Assembly: GCA_025642075.2 (NCBI GenBank) | Contig: JAODUO010001716.1 | Coordinates: forward strand, 52,501-116,500 | Reading direction: 5' to 3' | DNA: 64,000 nucleotides | Origin: Ridgeia piscesae | Lineage: Eukaryota > Annelida > Polychaeta > Sabellida > Siboglinidae | Shown here: positions 31,386 to 49,373 of the stretch, piece by piece | Layout: each line of letters begins with the position of its first letter | Numbering within the stretch: position 1 is the stretch's first letter | Made by a program: the position numbers and the translations under genes | Notes under the pieces: model-generated | Told to the model about the DNA's origin: nothing | The model's input: the letters and a program-made list of their open reading frames with translations, nothing else | Databases searched by the model: none

Positions 31386-33487
31386 GCCACGTTTTAGAGC
31401 AACCTTGCCCTCTATATTAACTAAATACTGAACAGATGTGGAAAATAATGCATAAGAGATTTTTAAACATTAATAACATTAAAACTAATCAAAACTGCTG
31501 ACGTAGTTGTAGATTACATAATTATCTTTACGATGATGACGATCAGGAAAAACAACAAATTTCATGGCTGGAAGGCCCTTTAAAAATAAAGCTCTAAGGT
31601 GCCCCATCTATGGACGAATATAGTATAAATCTACGAACCACCTCAATGAGTCCGCAAAATCATACAGTCATACACAAAATGTCAGCCCCATACACATACA
31701 AGTAACAGATGTATGGGTCCACATACAAACAAGCAAACAACCGAACTGCGTTATAATAATAATATAAATGTCCTTCATCTAGATCATTGTTGAGGCACCA
31801 CTTCAACATCGTCAGTGTTTTGGGACTAGATTCGTCGTTGTTTGGGTTACGTGACGCGAGATCTGCACATGCGCAGTGTGATGTAGGTCTGATGTTTCCG
31901 GGTACGGACGCTAATGGCGGACTTGGATGCACCGGAAGCCGAGTCCGCGCAGCCGCTTACACTTCTTCACCGTGAAACCGACCTTGCACGCACCGACACA
32001 GTTGGTGAGTGCTGGCGCGAGAGGATGACACGGCCGGCCCAATCCATAGCACGACGGCTGAAACACAACCAACAACAACGTTGTAACATTGCGAAAACCT
32101 CTTGCAGACCCACTGACATGATTTCTCATTCCACAGACTCACGCTAGCGTTAATATCACGAAAAAATGGTCGAGTTAATAGAAGAAATAGAAAATAGAAG
32201 ATGGAACATTTTACAACACTCGATACAGCTAAATATTCCTAGCCCACTTACCATCTGAACCGTGAAGCTTTTGCTGGCAAATTGGTTAAATGTGTTAAAC
32301 ATGTCCTTCGTCCGAAATGTAGGCCTGGTAGGGCATATTTATTTATTTTAATTGGTTGTGAGAGTCACATATGCAAATGTTTTAACACAGGAGATTATGC
32401 AATTCAGGAAAGTGACAGCAAATCACCGTCGTTGAGTTGATATGACCAGAACATCCATCAGATTACAATCACAGCAAAATGTGACCTACATTCGTGAGAC
32501 TCAACTTCTACTCAAGCCTTCAGCACATTAATAAAAAAAAATTGGCGTTGTACTCTTAAAACTAATAATATAGGTAAATAATTTCCAACTAAAGTCAAGC
32601 AGTTCTCGTCGGTGTTTTACTCAGAATGTGGTGTAGAAGCTGAAGCCTGTATTGAAGGTTGACATCTCGCTCACGACAAAGACGATTGAGAGTTAAACGA
32701 CAAATATGTAGCCGGCATTTTGTTTACTGCGAAGTTGCCGTGACGACATATTTTCCTTCAACGACCTGGCTACAACAACTAAAACAACTGTCTACACTAC
32801 CTAAGTTGTTGGCCACCTATTGGGAATATTTGTTCTACAAATTGTGTAAAAAAAACATAGTTTTGAAAGTATGTAGATCTGAAGTGAAACATAATAGACT
32901 TATAATTTGATAGCTTTTGCTGATACCGAGCGGATTACATAAATATATCTTATATTAAATGGCTTAATTTCACCCAATTAATATCACTTGCCTGTTTAAA
33001 TGCCACTGGGATTTATAATGGCACTATTGTATATATCCTACCTAGTTACACTATTGCATGTCTAAATAAGACCAACATTATATTCTGAACTGTTCATGCA
33101 ATGTTGTTTTTTATTTTAAAAAACTATCGCGATATCACAAACGTAGCATCATGAAAATGTCTTGATAGAACACTTCAGAATATAGTGTTGATCTTATTTA
33201 GAAATATAATGAAGCAGAGAGTGTCAAGACTGTAATTAGAATATATAAAATCGCGCCATTAGAAAATGTTAGTGACAAGTAATATTAGTTCGTAATTACA
33301 CAAGTATATTTATACGAATTTCTTTTAGTTGTTCCGGGGAGGTGTTATACATCGACGTGCAAATAATCGCATACGTTTACGCTATCCAGATGTTGATGCT
33401 CGGAAATAACGACCGTCATTTATTTTGAGCAGGGGCGTCCATCCGGTTTGAAAAGTGGGGGGACGGGAGATCAATTTATATATACAT
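31386..33487. other. Intergenic, no gene supported
   Basis: Several short frames (31660-32150, 32659-32910) lack family resemblance or splice support. 33425-33475 (GAGCAGGGGCGTCCATCCGG) may be part of the dispersed repeat family. Confidence 0.45.
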
Positions 33488-33489
33488 GA

Positions 33490-33533
<44 letters not shown>
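33488..33533. repeat. (TA)n array
   Basis: About 20 TA units followed by a short TG run. Confidence 0.95.
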
Positions 33534-33729
33534 TATATATGTGTGTGTGTGACCTTTTAGTAAATATAAAACACAATTTATTGTTGGTCTGGGCGTACTT
33601 CTAAAATAAACAAAGACCTTTATGTTATCCTATTTAAATTAGTTATGTTGGCTACATGTATTTGAATAGGGGCCATGGCCTGGCTCAATCACACACATAC
33701 TGAAAATGTTGAGGGTAGACTCTGGATCC

Positions 33730-33915
33730 ATAAGTCCTTGTCAATGGCGTAGTGAGAGGGGGGCAGGGGGCTATGGCTCCCAATCCCGGAAAATTAGGAT
33801 GGTGGGGAACGGAGGACCAATAACTGGCTGCCTAATTCATAGAGTCATAAAGTACAGTGTGTTTCGGGATGCCTGTGTAAGATTTTCTCCCCTTCTATCG
33901 CTGGCTGCAGCATAA
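33730..33915 (+). repeat. Dispersed repeat, copy 2
   Basis: CAATGGCGTAGTGAGAGGGG, AATCCCGGAAAATTAGGAT, CCTAATTCATAGAGTCATAA; matches copy 1 in reverse. Confidence 0.65.
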
Positions 33916-34083
33916 GAGTTGACAGAGCAATGAAAATGTCATTATTCTCAATGTGCATGGTGGCTAGTGGCTATTAAGGATTCAAAATAGTAGTTTCCCG
34001 GCTACTAGACTAGGGTCAAATTGCATTTTTTTGTTATTATTTTCTTGGCATCACTGTCTTTTCCAGTGTCATTTATCTTCCTC

Positions 34084-34332
34084 TCACTTTTCTCTTACTA
34101 CGTTCTCTTTCAGCAGTCTCCAATTCCTTCTATCTACATATATACATTTTTTCATTCTTCTCCTACTCTTTCTCTTCACTTTTAATGCAATCCCCCATCG
34201 CAATTTCGCTCTTCGTCGCCTCCATTTTCCCTCCACTTTCTGGGCATCTGCTCTCTTTGCCAGTTTGTCATCTCCCAATTTTTTCCACATGACAAACCCA
34301 TGTACCAATTTCTTCTTAGAACTTTCCTTCAC
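34084..34332 (-). pseudogene. LINE reverse transcriptase C-terminal fragment
   Basis: Encodes KLAKRADAQKVEGKWRRRRA, KLRWG and DRRNWRLLKENVVREK. The order K-R-x-D-A-Q-x-x-E-G, R-x-K-L-R-W and D-R-x-x-W is typical of the last part of LINE polyproteins in invertebrates. No RT domain attached. Confidence 0.7.
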
Positions 34333-34379
34333 TCCATCTCACATCTCATCCATTTTCTTTTATCAGCTCTCTTAGGTCG

Positions 34380-34915
34380 CAATCCTGGACCTTCTGTTGT
34401 TTCTTTGCTAGTGCTACCGTCACTAGTGCGTTCATGTATGCCGGGGTAACACTCGAACTGAGCACATTTCCTTTACATTTCCGTGATATGCGTCTATCTC
34501 CCGTCACCCCTTCGACTTTCCTCCAAGCGTTTGTCCCCCCCTTTAATCCTCATTGTAACCAAAACAATTAATCTAGTGGATTTTGCACTGGGAACATTCC
34601 ACTTCCTATGGTGAATTTATAAAAATTGTAATACGCAACGTTACACGTTGTGAAGTTACTGGTTGAACGTTAACGCCACATCATCTATGTTAAGCTAGGG
34701 ATGTTTATTGATTGTTTCATCAGAATATATGACTACATGTTGGTATTTGTCATGGTCTTTTGTCAGCAGGTTTGGGAGAGTAGCGTGAGGAATGTGGTGG
34801 CCGGCTATAGACTGATGTTATGTAGGGGCTTATGGTTCGTGTCTCTTTAATAATGTGTCTTTCTCTCTTACTTTCTAATTTTGACGCCTTCTGTGAATGG
34901 TTTTGCTGAAATACC
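34380..34915. other. No feature recognised
   Basis: Intergenic. Confidence 0.4.
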
Positions 34916-34918
34916 AGC

Positions 34919-34919
<1 letters not shown>

Positions 34920-34999
<80 letters not shown>
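34920..34999. repeat. (TA)n array
   Basis: About 38 TA units with one ATTATA break. Confidence 0.95.
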
Positions 35000-35003
<4 letters not shown>

Positions 35004-35009
35004 GCTTGT

Positions 35010-35595
35010 TCGTCGGGTGGCCCCATCCAATGCAAAATCCTGGCTACGCCACTGCTGCTTGCCTGATTCACAGAGTGACAAGATACAGAGGTTACAGAGG
35101 TGCCTGTGTTGGACTTTTGGCAAAGAAATTTGTCATCACTCAAATGGGGTCAAATTACACAAAGGGCATGAATCTGCTGGTTCCGCTGTAGGCGATCAGT
35201 TTCCGACCAGGCTGTATTCCAAGGGGTGACAGGGCAAACACAAATTAATCATCAATTATGTGCTTGATGGCTAGTGCCTATTAATATATCAACACAATTA
35301 AGGGTGCAAAATGATAGAGCCCGACATGACGAATATTTACTGGACTAAGATGAAGTGGTGCGCTGCGGCCAACCAAGCAATTTATCTAGTGATTTTCCAC
35401 TGGATAGTCGGAAGTTTATATCTGAACTGGTATATTAATTGTACTACTAGACCGGTTTATAGGAGAGAGGAGTGATCAGTCTCGCTATATGCCTGTAAAT
35501 TTGTTTTTTAACTAAAAAAAGTGAGGGGGACATTTCCTATGCTGTCCCCGCAGGCTGAAAGGTGGGGGGACGCGTCCCCCCGTCCCCCACCGATA
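35010..35595 (+). repeat. Dispersed repeat, copy 3 and flank
   Basis: AATCCTGGCTACGCCACTG, TTCACAGAGTGACAAGATAC and TTTTGGCAAAGAAATTTGTC match copies 1 and 2 in order. A second piece near 35520-35580 (GGGGGGACGCGTCCCCCCG) resembles 33453-33475. Confidence 0.55.
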
Positions 35596-37876
<2,281 letters not shown>

Positions 37877-38125
37877 TTTAACAAAATCAAGTATCAAATG
37901 CTGGCAAAGATACAGTTATAATGGCAAAATTGAGGTGGGTCCGAATTCAACATAAGTGCCGATATGCCTATATGCTTAAGTACGTTTTGAAGAAATATAA
38001 TAACTTATCATTATCATTTATTTCGTTGAAGATTACGGTACTGATCGATCATCACGATGCTCATTCGAACGCCTGTTTGGTTATATTCCAGGTTCTAGAA
38101 GAAGGTGACGACCTGATATATATAT

Positions 38126-38208
<83 letters not shown>

Positions 38209-38728
38209 GCTACAATATTCCTCGTCCATCAAACTCAATAGTTATAAATGATGAAGCTGTAACGGCGACATTGGATTCGTCTGTGTTTCCATACTCCAGC
38301 GGTGAAACACAAGGGCAGCACAACCATAGCTATCATGCTCCTGGAAGAGGTGATATACAGGAATATTTCCCTAAAGCTCATCCACAGATTACCTGAATTC
38401 CAAACCCGTTATGGTTGAATACATGTAAATCAACCCATTAGGAAAAAACGGTCACGTAAGAGAGAAGCCTGCAGAAAATGTAAACTATGGAGATGATGGG
38501 GCACAATTACGAAGTAGACGGATGTTCTCCTCTGTTATATAGCACAGTATCTCGCCCGTGTGACAGTTCTATACGTGCTTTGTATTTCACGCCTTGGTGG
38601 ACTTATTCATTACTCAACTGACTAGCACCCACTCAGCCTCGGTACAATGGCGGCGTTGCGACTAAGAGTACATTCCTTCATAATAATACAGTCCGAGTCC
38701 GTGTCCGAGATTTCCATGGAAGACATGT
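37877..38728. other. Spacer between the two 2.2-kb repeats
   Basis: Contains a (TA)n array (38117-38203). No gene seen. Confidence 0.5.
38117..38203. repeat. (TA)n array
   Basis: About 42 TA units with one TCGA break. Confidence 0.95.
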
Positions 38729-40856
<2,128 letters not shown>

Positions 40857-41013
40857 CTTCGCTGCATTATGATGTTGACTATTTGCCAGATTCGTATTTT
40901 TATATTATATCCAATGAAGACGTATATTTATATTATATACCAATATATATATGCCATTGTCCGATAACAATTGCCTATATTCGGTATTAATTTTTGTTTA
41001 ACAAATAATTTAC

Positions 41014-41145
<132 letters not shown>

Positions 41146-41308
41146 TGTTCCACAGCCGAGTTACCGTGCCATGCTAGCGGACAAAGGTAGTCACCCGCAA
41201 TAACACCATTTGAAAATTGCGATCCCTTTCATCTGTTCGGAAATTGATTCAAACAGTACTAATAATAACCGTTAAGAAATCAAAGTGAGTTTGATATAGC
41301 ACAGATAA

Positions 41309-41482
41309 GATACAGTTATATTAAATAACGTAGATGTGGCGAACACCACCCATAGACTACTGTCAATTACTGTCAGAGGTATACACATATGGAACGGTCT
41401 AGCAAGTGACATAACACAGTTGCCAAGTTTGCAACAATTTAAGAAAAGATTAAAGCCGACATTACTTTCTTCGTATTTATGA
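41309..41482 (+). pseudogene. LINE C-terminal fragment
   Basis: Open frame TTHRLLSITVRGIHIWNGLA, SDITQLPSLQQFKKRLKPTL, then LSSYL and a stop at 41480-41482. The pattern (R-G-x-x-x-W-N-x-L ... F-K-K-x-L-K) is the usual end of non-LTR reverse transcriptase proteins. Confidence 0.7.
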
Positions 41483-41729
41483 ACAGTTAACACAATGATA
41501 AAAAATACTATTACTGTTGCTTTGTATTCAATCTTGTAACTCTTACTGCAACAGCTATGCATTTTAGTTGGAAAGGGCATAGCGCCTTACAAGTCATATG
41601 ACTTCTGCTATGTCCCTTTAACAGCAGCAGCGATTCACCAATAATCATGGAATTGTATTATGTTGTATTGTCTTTACCTTAATGTATTGTATTATTTTCC
41701 CAATAATGTGTTGTATATTCCTGTGTTGT

Positions 41730-42115
<386 letters not shown>

Positions 42116-42233
42116 GTGTCGGTGTTGGTGTTAAATAAACTTTAAATCATTATGGGTCCTTAGGCAGTGAAACACTGTTTGTAAAATAAAAATAAATGTG
42201 TTTATGTTTATGTTTATGTATGTATAATTTTTA

Positions 42234-42341
<108 letters not shown>

Positions 42342-42944
42342 GGACTACGTGGGGAACATAGAGAATTGCATATCCAGCATATTAGGTTTAAACTAAAAAC
42401 GATCCCACTAGCACAAATTGCAGTACTGCGAAATAGACAAATTGGACTTAGTAGTGCAAGAAATCAAAATGAAATCCACACGAAAACGACTAAGTCCTAC
42501 GTGAAATATGTATGTTATTACATTGTCACGCAGTTATTACATTAACAAGCAATTATTACGTTATTAGTTGTAACAGGCTCACTTAGGATTATCGAAAGAT
42601 TAACATGTCTAGTGACGATGGATTTGTCCTTGGACAAACGCAGAGCGCCAGAGGCTTTAAATGCAGCGAAAAGACGTTGATCCACCGAGAAGAGATTATT
42701 TGTAACTATGACAAGCCCGGTACCCCAAGCTGAAAAGACTTGGGAAAAGAAACTAATAAGTTCTTAGCAATCAAAAAGAAAACGAAAAGAAGATCTCACG
42801 AAAGATACCAGCGATCGAGTATACATGGAGAACAAAGAAATGTGCATTGGCTGCCATAGAAAACGTCCTACATCATCCGACCAAGTTGTATCACCATAGA
42901 ACAGACTCGCCCTTCTGTTTTCGAACATTCTACTGTTTCAATTA
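42342..42944. other. No feature recognised
   Basis: Intergenic. Confidence 0.4.
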
Positions 42945-43016
42945 TCGAACATGTAAAGCGCCTTTGAGTAGTTTATGCTGAAAAGCGCTATATAAATGTT
43001 CATATTATTATTAGTA
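42945..43016 (+). repeat. LINE/SINE 3' tail
   Basis: GTAAAGCGCCTTTGAGTAG followed by GAAAAGCGCTATATAAATG and ATTATTATTAG. This arrangement is a widespread 3' end of L2/CR1-group LINEs and of SINEs that use them. Confidence 0.7.
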
Positions 43017-45105
43017 CGGGGTGGATGATGTCTCAAGGATCACAGCCGTCAAAAAAACAATAACGAAGCAGAAGATCACGAAATATAGACAACCACTCTG
43101 CGATATGCTAAAAACACTGTACATCAAGTTCAAGGCCGAGATTGGTGCTTCCGAGAACAAAGCTACTCATGTGAATCTGACACCTATTTGCTTGAAAACT
43201 TTTAATTTTCTCAGTTCGCTCCATTCGATTCTTAGACTGGCCACATCAACTGTCATCCGCCTGTTATCTCCCTTCATTCGGTTCAGGTGCATCTCGCCAC
43301 AGAGTCCGCGAGAAACCGATAGCCATCAACGGGCATGGCCTTCGGGAGACATGTTGACACGTTGACAATTGGACGACGGCGAAACACAATCCTTTCCTGT
43401 CACCACCCGTTGTGACTCGTTCAAATCAAGATGTTGGTACGTGACAAAATTGTGTGAATGGTCTGTGCCCTTCATTTGGTCACAGCGAGTTCAGAAGAGT
43501 CATGCCGTTGTGATGTTTACTCAGTGGTGAGCTATTTTTGAAAATAAAAGCGTGCCGTTTTGGACATGTTCCAGTATGCAGATAATTTGCTGTATATCTA
43601 CTATTTGAATGTTGTGCTATTAAACTTGGTAGCATATTGCTTCTTCATAATCACCGTCGTAAAACGCAATGTAATGTATGTATTTGGTAACAACATATTT
43701 GGAATGGTGACGTAGATAATCTGAGTAAATATGAAAATTGAAGAGACAGTTTAGAGAAAGACACTCTTTTTTATCACACAAAGATGCCAATTCGGTTAAA
43801 TGGGAATTTATTTCGAAATGTCGATATAACATATCGTGTAGTTCATGATAGCGCGGTCAGACCTCTTCTACTGCCTATGACTAAACCATGTTTTTGAACA
43901 TCATAAACTATGCTATCATATTCACGCTGACGATACGCAATAGGGCCTGCAAGTGGGTCACGATACATGGCGTGACTCCGCGCGACTGGAGCTTATTGGG
44001 GACTAAGCGAGACTAATTGGGGACTGGACACAAGAATAATATTCTAACGACGGATGACAGTTGTAGCTTCCGACTGATGAATACTAGGAAAATCAGTTCA
44101 TAAATATCTTATGTTATACGTTTCTTATCTTAAATGTCCGATTTAATATTGAGTTTATCACACTATCATAGGCACATAGCGATTTACGTAGTGCAGATAA
44201 TCGACACGATGCTAAGCTGTATGTGTCTTTTACGGGATTTGCGTTTTACATTGCTGTACGTTGTGGTTTCGATAAGCACTTATATCTGACAAGTTGTCTA
44301 AATGCACATAATCATAACACATGTATACGTTTGGCCCAAACAGGTTGTACTGCGCGAAAACTGGCACTGTTCATTATTAGTCAAGATCGCCAAACACAAG
44401 TACTTGCCGCTATTGCCATGGCAACCACCATAATAATCGATTAAAATTCATGATTTCCGTGATCATTGTCACCGGCAAAGTGTTCCACTGCTTCTGCTTG
44501 TAATAATCCTTCGGACAATATAACTGAAATACGCTATTTCCGGACAGTTCGATTATTACGACCAAAACAAAACTAAGTCCTATATGTTAACATGGAGTAA
44601 ATGGACCTCCTGCCCCCAACTGCCCCCAGCCTCGTTTTCGCGCGCGAGACTTGCAGGCCTTATTGTATGTGGACATTCCTCGTGATAACCTACTTACAAT
44701 GGCCACTGACCGAATATATCGTTGTGTCACCGATCTGAAAGCAATATCTTACCATAACATCTTGCTAGGAAACGTACTGACCCGCCTGTTGAAAAAGTGT
44801 GTGGCTGTGCTCGTCGAAACGGGTTCTGTTCTACTCGACATGGGCATTCTACGTGACACGTCAATTACGAATGAAGTGCTTCGTGTTTGCCAGGTGTCAT
44901 GTTGTCATCACTGACGAGTGGCATTGATTAAAAAGTGTCTTACTACTATTGCTTGTAGAACCAATACGAACGCTTCAGTTGTGCCGGGTGTTGATATGGC
45001 AATGCAATTGTATACGGTCTGCCTCACACGTAATAGAGAACGTTGCAGATGGTGTAGAATGTCTCAGCACATCTCAATACCAGGTTTAGGGAGATGAGAA
45101 CACAT
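43017..45105. other. Intergenic, no gene supported
   Basis: Frames at 43021-43365, 44223-44444 and 44651-44914 do not resemble any family I know and lack supporting splice signals. Confidence 0.4.
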
Positions 45106-45114
45106 AACACCATT

Positions 45115-45265
45115 TTCGTTTAACCTATACATACTGGTTGCCTGTAAAACGAATTCAAGTTGTTATTGCATGAATAGAGTGCAGTGCACCGTCTCCAGCG
45201 CCTGAGTGCAATGCTATTGATTCGGGCGCTATAAAAACGAATTGTATTACTATTGTCATCTGGGC
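45115..45265 (+). repeat. Short LINE 3' end
   Basis: Reads YWLPVKRIQVV, a common motif near the end of LINE proteins, then a GAGTGCAATGC / GGGCGCTATAAAAAC tail with GTATTACTATT. Confidence 0.55.
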
Positions 45266-45384
45266 CTTGTGTACATTTCATAAGTGACATGTGTATGATG
45301 TTCACATTCGATTTAAAAACCAAAACTGTACCTCGATCCCATTATTTTATCATAACCGCTCTCCTCAAAAACAAATATATAATA

Positions 45385-45387
<3 letters not shown>

Positions 45388-45422
<35 letters not shown>
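45388..45422. repeat. (TA)n array
   Basis: About 17 TA units. Confidence 0.94.
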
Positions 45423-45424
<2 letters not shown>

Positions 45425-45793
45425 TAGTCACAAAGTTACATGGGTAATGTTGGTACCTAGTACGTATTTGTCTTTGATATAAATATTGGTATTATAGACG
45501 TACTTGATCAAAAAGCATGACATATGTTCAGATAGGTGGCATTTTAATTTGGTTTATTGACCGAAATTGCATTATGAACATACGTGGCGCATAGCTACGT
45601 GTTTTTATTTCACTATGATCCCAATTAATTTAAAAATAAAGTAACATTACTTTGTAAGAATAAAAACAATGTCTATGTTTGTATATATGTGTGCGTATGT
45701 TTAACACCAATTCAAGTATGTATACATGGACTAATATCATCAGAGGCTGGCAGCATTTTGGGATGGAGAGCCAGATACCCCTACTGTCTCGTG

Positions 45794-45861
<68 letters not shown>

Positions 45862-47075
45862 TATTATGTGGTAAAGACATTCATACTGATGTCCATTGAA
45901 CGGTAGGCCAACATTTCATTATTGTATATACAATGGTTTATATTTGTTGTCAAACGTAGCTGACGTTCTGCATTTAAAACCTGAAAAGTGAAGTGTTTTA
46001 TTACATAGGGTGATTGGGGTGCGCGATGAAGTTGACAACAATATTACTGTAAAATCGCAAATGCATGGGCGTATATGTTATGTTCATTGATTTGCCACAC
46101 TGGCTTTCTGCTGGGCATTGCAGTGGCATTAACAACTACTCCTCCCCCCCCCTTGAACACCTTTGGTTAGTCATTAAACCAAACTAAAATGTGAATCTAT
46201 TTCAGCATTTGTTGTGCTATTCCTTCATGTAGGTCTGTATTAACTACAAATGCGTACTTTGTCATTCCAAACATGTCGATAACGACAGCTGTGTGGCTAT
46301 ATACAATAGCCGACAGCGTTTGGGGAAGGCAGTTATGATAATTAATTGAACTGATGTGCCCCAGTAAACTAAATTTAAATATTAACATATCTGAGCACAT
46401 GTTGTGCCTTCTTCTATGGTTAGCTATGTGCCTGTGTAATCTGTTTGGCAAACGATCTAATGTCGATTTATTAGGAACTACATCAAGACGGGAAAGATCG
46501 AGACGTTTATAATCTTAAACAATCGTAAAATGTCATGTATGTAAGTAATTGGTTATGGACAACTTTACACCATCGGTCATGAAATCAAGTTAAAAGATAA
46601 CATATTATTTTCAGTTATATCGATTGCATTTATAAAAATGCTTTCTCGTACATATTGACATCAAACTAAACTGTGTATCTCTATGGTTGGCAGATATACT
46701 GCCGATTTTGTTGAAATATATTCAAAACCAAAACACGACAAAATACCCCACAGCAGTGTAAACAAACACTAGAAACTGTCATCCGTGCTGATAGTGATAG
46801 ATAAATGTAATAGATATATGGTAGCATGGGTAACATTTATGTACCCGTAATATGGTTTCTACAGCCCTTTTGAGATTATGGACCGACACCAGATAATGAC
46901 TTCCGGTATGCTGCGTTGTGGGATTGTCATAAAAAACTAGCAATATGGAGTAGATAGTCGAAATGCCCGTTGGCGTGTTTGTTGGTAGCAATCAATAATG
47001 CGGTAACGCATCAACTACATGACAGAGATTACTTTTCTTCTGTTGTATTAGAGAAACAAATTACCCGATATCGCA
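45423..47075. other. Intergenic, one TA array (45797-45859)
   Basis: No gene supported. Confidence 0.45.
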
Positions 47076-47805
47076 TTGTCTGCAGAGAGTATATGAGAGA
47101 TCGGCAACGGTATTGGACTTAGCCGGTCAAGCATGTACACGCACTCTGTGCACTTAGTGACTACTAGACGATGCACACGGAGAGGGAAAATGTAGTCACC
47201 CGCGCTAAAACGGGAACATTGCGATCCACTGAGGTCCCAGCCCACTGCGCTTGTATAATCTTGCTTGCGGATAAATGCAGTCACCAGCGCTAAACGTTTG
47301 AAAATTACGTTACATTGTTTCAATGTAACATTTCGTCAAGTCTTGCGTCTCTCGATCGTTTGAGATATTGAGCACCCCGAGTTATCCAACCTCCCGGACG
47401 AATTGTTTTAAGTCTAACCCTACCACCCACCTTTCTGGGCCCAGGCAAAACTTACAGAGGAGTGGTCCACCAACAAACCAACAAACCAACCAACTGAGAA
47501 ACATTTTTGTGCATAGACTGGTGATCGTTAATCTCCAGGGAACTGGTGCGATATTGTATGGTTGGTATTTTAATATAGGCAACCCTGCTCACTATCCATT
47601 GAGGTATAATTGACAATTAATTTTGTTCGTGTATGTTCTCATTCTTTGAGCGAAACATGAATAAAACAAATATAGAACTGTGAACGAACCAAATTAAACC
47701 ACCAATAGCGATAGTCTAGGTGAAGTACTTGAGCATGACTGATAGGACGCTATCGTTGGAACACCGGAGCGAAATTGATCGAAATGCCGGAACCACACCA
47801 ATGCC
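47076..47805. repeat. Repeat unit A, copy 1
   Basis: Matches 50394-51107 at about 95% by eye, from CTGCAGAGA to GGAACCACACCAATGCC. Confidence 0.88.
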
Positions 47806-48063
47806 GTGATTGACGATGCAGACGGTGTGATCATTTGCACGGAAAAAACACATGTTTCATTTCATGTTCATTTCCAACTTGCTTAGACGACATGTACTGG
47901 TTACATGGAATGGTTAGGTCAGAAAAGTCACGTTAAATAACCACACCGTTGAATCCCTTAATTAAAAGTGCGTGAATGCACGTGCGTGCGTACGTGTGCG
48001 TGTAATAAAGTGTATATGTGTGTGTTTGTGCGGGCGCACGTGCGTACATGTGTATACTCAAAT

Positions 48064-48065
<2 letters not shown>

Positions 48066-48120
<55 letters not shown>

Positions 48121-48180
48121 GTGTATGTATGTATGTATGTATGTATGTATATGTGTATATGTATAAGTGTATATGTGTAT

Positions 48181-48263
<83 letters not shown>

Positions 48264-48534
48264 TGTGTGAGTGAGTGAGTGAGTGAGTGGTGAGTGTGAG
48301 TGAGTGAGTGAGTGAGTGAGTGGTGAGTGAGTGAGTGGTGGTGGTGAGTGTGTGAGTGTGAGTGAGTGTGAGTGAGTGAGTGAGTGAGTGAGTGAGTGAG
48401 TGAGTGAGTGAGTGAGTGAGTGAGTGAGTGAGTGAGTGAGTGAGTGAGTGAGTGAGTGAGTGGTGAGTGAGTGAGTGAGTGAGTGAGTGAGTGAGTGAGT
48501 GAGTGAGTGAGTGAGTGAGTGAGTGAGTGAGTGT
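48066..48534. repeat. (TA)n, (GTAT)n, (GT)n and (GTGA)n arrays
   Basis: TA 48066-48115, GTAT 48120-48150, GT 48186-48260, then GTGA units with several GGT slips to 48534. Confidence 0.96.
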
Positions 48535-48763
48535 GTTCACGTATGAGTGTGTAAATGTGTGACCATGCGTGTTCACTCGCGCCTGTACGTGCGTGCATGC
48601 ATTATTTTCGTGTGAATGAGCGTCTGCTGTCACGCACAAGCATGCATGCACGCTAACGTGTACGCGGATACTCAAAACCGAACGTGCGCACGGCATTCGG
48701 TCGTTCGTACAACGGTAATGGATAAACACGTCGATAATGCCACACAAACGAAATGGTACTCAC

Positions 48764-48976
48764 ACCCAAGATGAGACTAATGCCATATCGCTTCTGTGTA
48801 CTTCGGACTGCCTGGCTGACCACTCCGTCCCGCTGTTCCTGGTCACTTCCGGTTGTAACCTCACCCACGACCGTCGTCAAGGCGTAGAGGAATATCACGA
48901 GGACGAAGGCAATCCATGTCATGCGCACTCGACACTGGCACCGGAAGAAAGATGTGCTTCCTGGCGTCGCTGACAT
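48764..48976 (-). CDS. Candidate first exon with signal peptide or signal anchor
   Basis: 213 nt, 71 codons, ending at a strong donor GTGAGT (phase 0). Encodes MSATPGSTSFFRCQCRVR, the hydrophobic core WIAFVLVIFLYALTTVVG, then a polar stretch (TTGSDQEQRDGVVSQAVRST). The basic flank before the hydrophobic core fits a signal anchor or a long signal peptide. I found no second exon, and the surrounding segment is repeat-derived, so this may be chance. Confidence 0.35.
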
Positions 48977-49149
48977 CTCGGGTGTTCCTATTCGTTTCCG
49001 GTGTTCTCTGTAATATTCACAATAAACAGTATGATCAGATTTTACTGATATATTATTACGATTACCCATATAAAGTAGTTTTCTGTCAAACACCTAACAC
49101 GTAACAAATGTTAAACAATATAGTTTGATTCAATATAGTGAAAAACGTA

Positions 49150-49373
49150 GGGGAAAAGCGGGTAAAGTGGGCCCCTCGGCCAAAGTAGGCCCCCTCTGTC
49201 GCAGCATTCCTGGTATGCAATGCTGTAAAAACAACGGTAGTAGTATTTATAGATCCTTTAGGGGACACAGTTCAACGTCGTATTTCGTTTCGAAAAAAAT
49301 TTCAATTGTTGTACATAAATGTCAAATGAAGGTCGATCGGCGCTTAAGGGGCCCACTTTAACCGCCCTTCCCC
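49150..49373. mobile_element. MITE with about 27-bp terminal inverted repeats and TA target duplication
   Basis: The left end GGGGAAAAGCGGG and the right end, reverse complement GGGGAAGGGCGGT, both continue into TAAAGTGGGCCCC (three mismatches in 27). Both ends abut TA (49148-49149 and 49374-49375). 224 bp, no ORF. TA duplication suggests a Tc1/mariner-like or PIF-like helper, not determined. Confidence 0.82.

Noticed and set aside
43021..43365. 114-codon plus-strand frame
   Set aside because: No family resemblance and no splice sites; possibly LINE-derived, but I cannot support it.
44651..44914. 87-codon plus-strand frame
   Set aside because: No recognisable motif; isolated in intergenic DNA.
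47048..47323. 91-codon minus-strand frame repeated at 50350-50637
   Set aside because: Same reason: recent duplication. No recognised domain.
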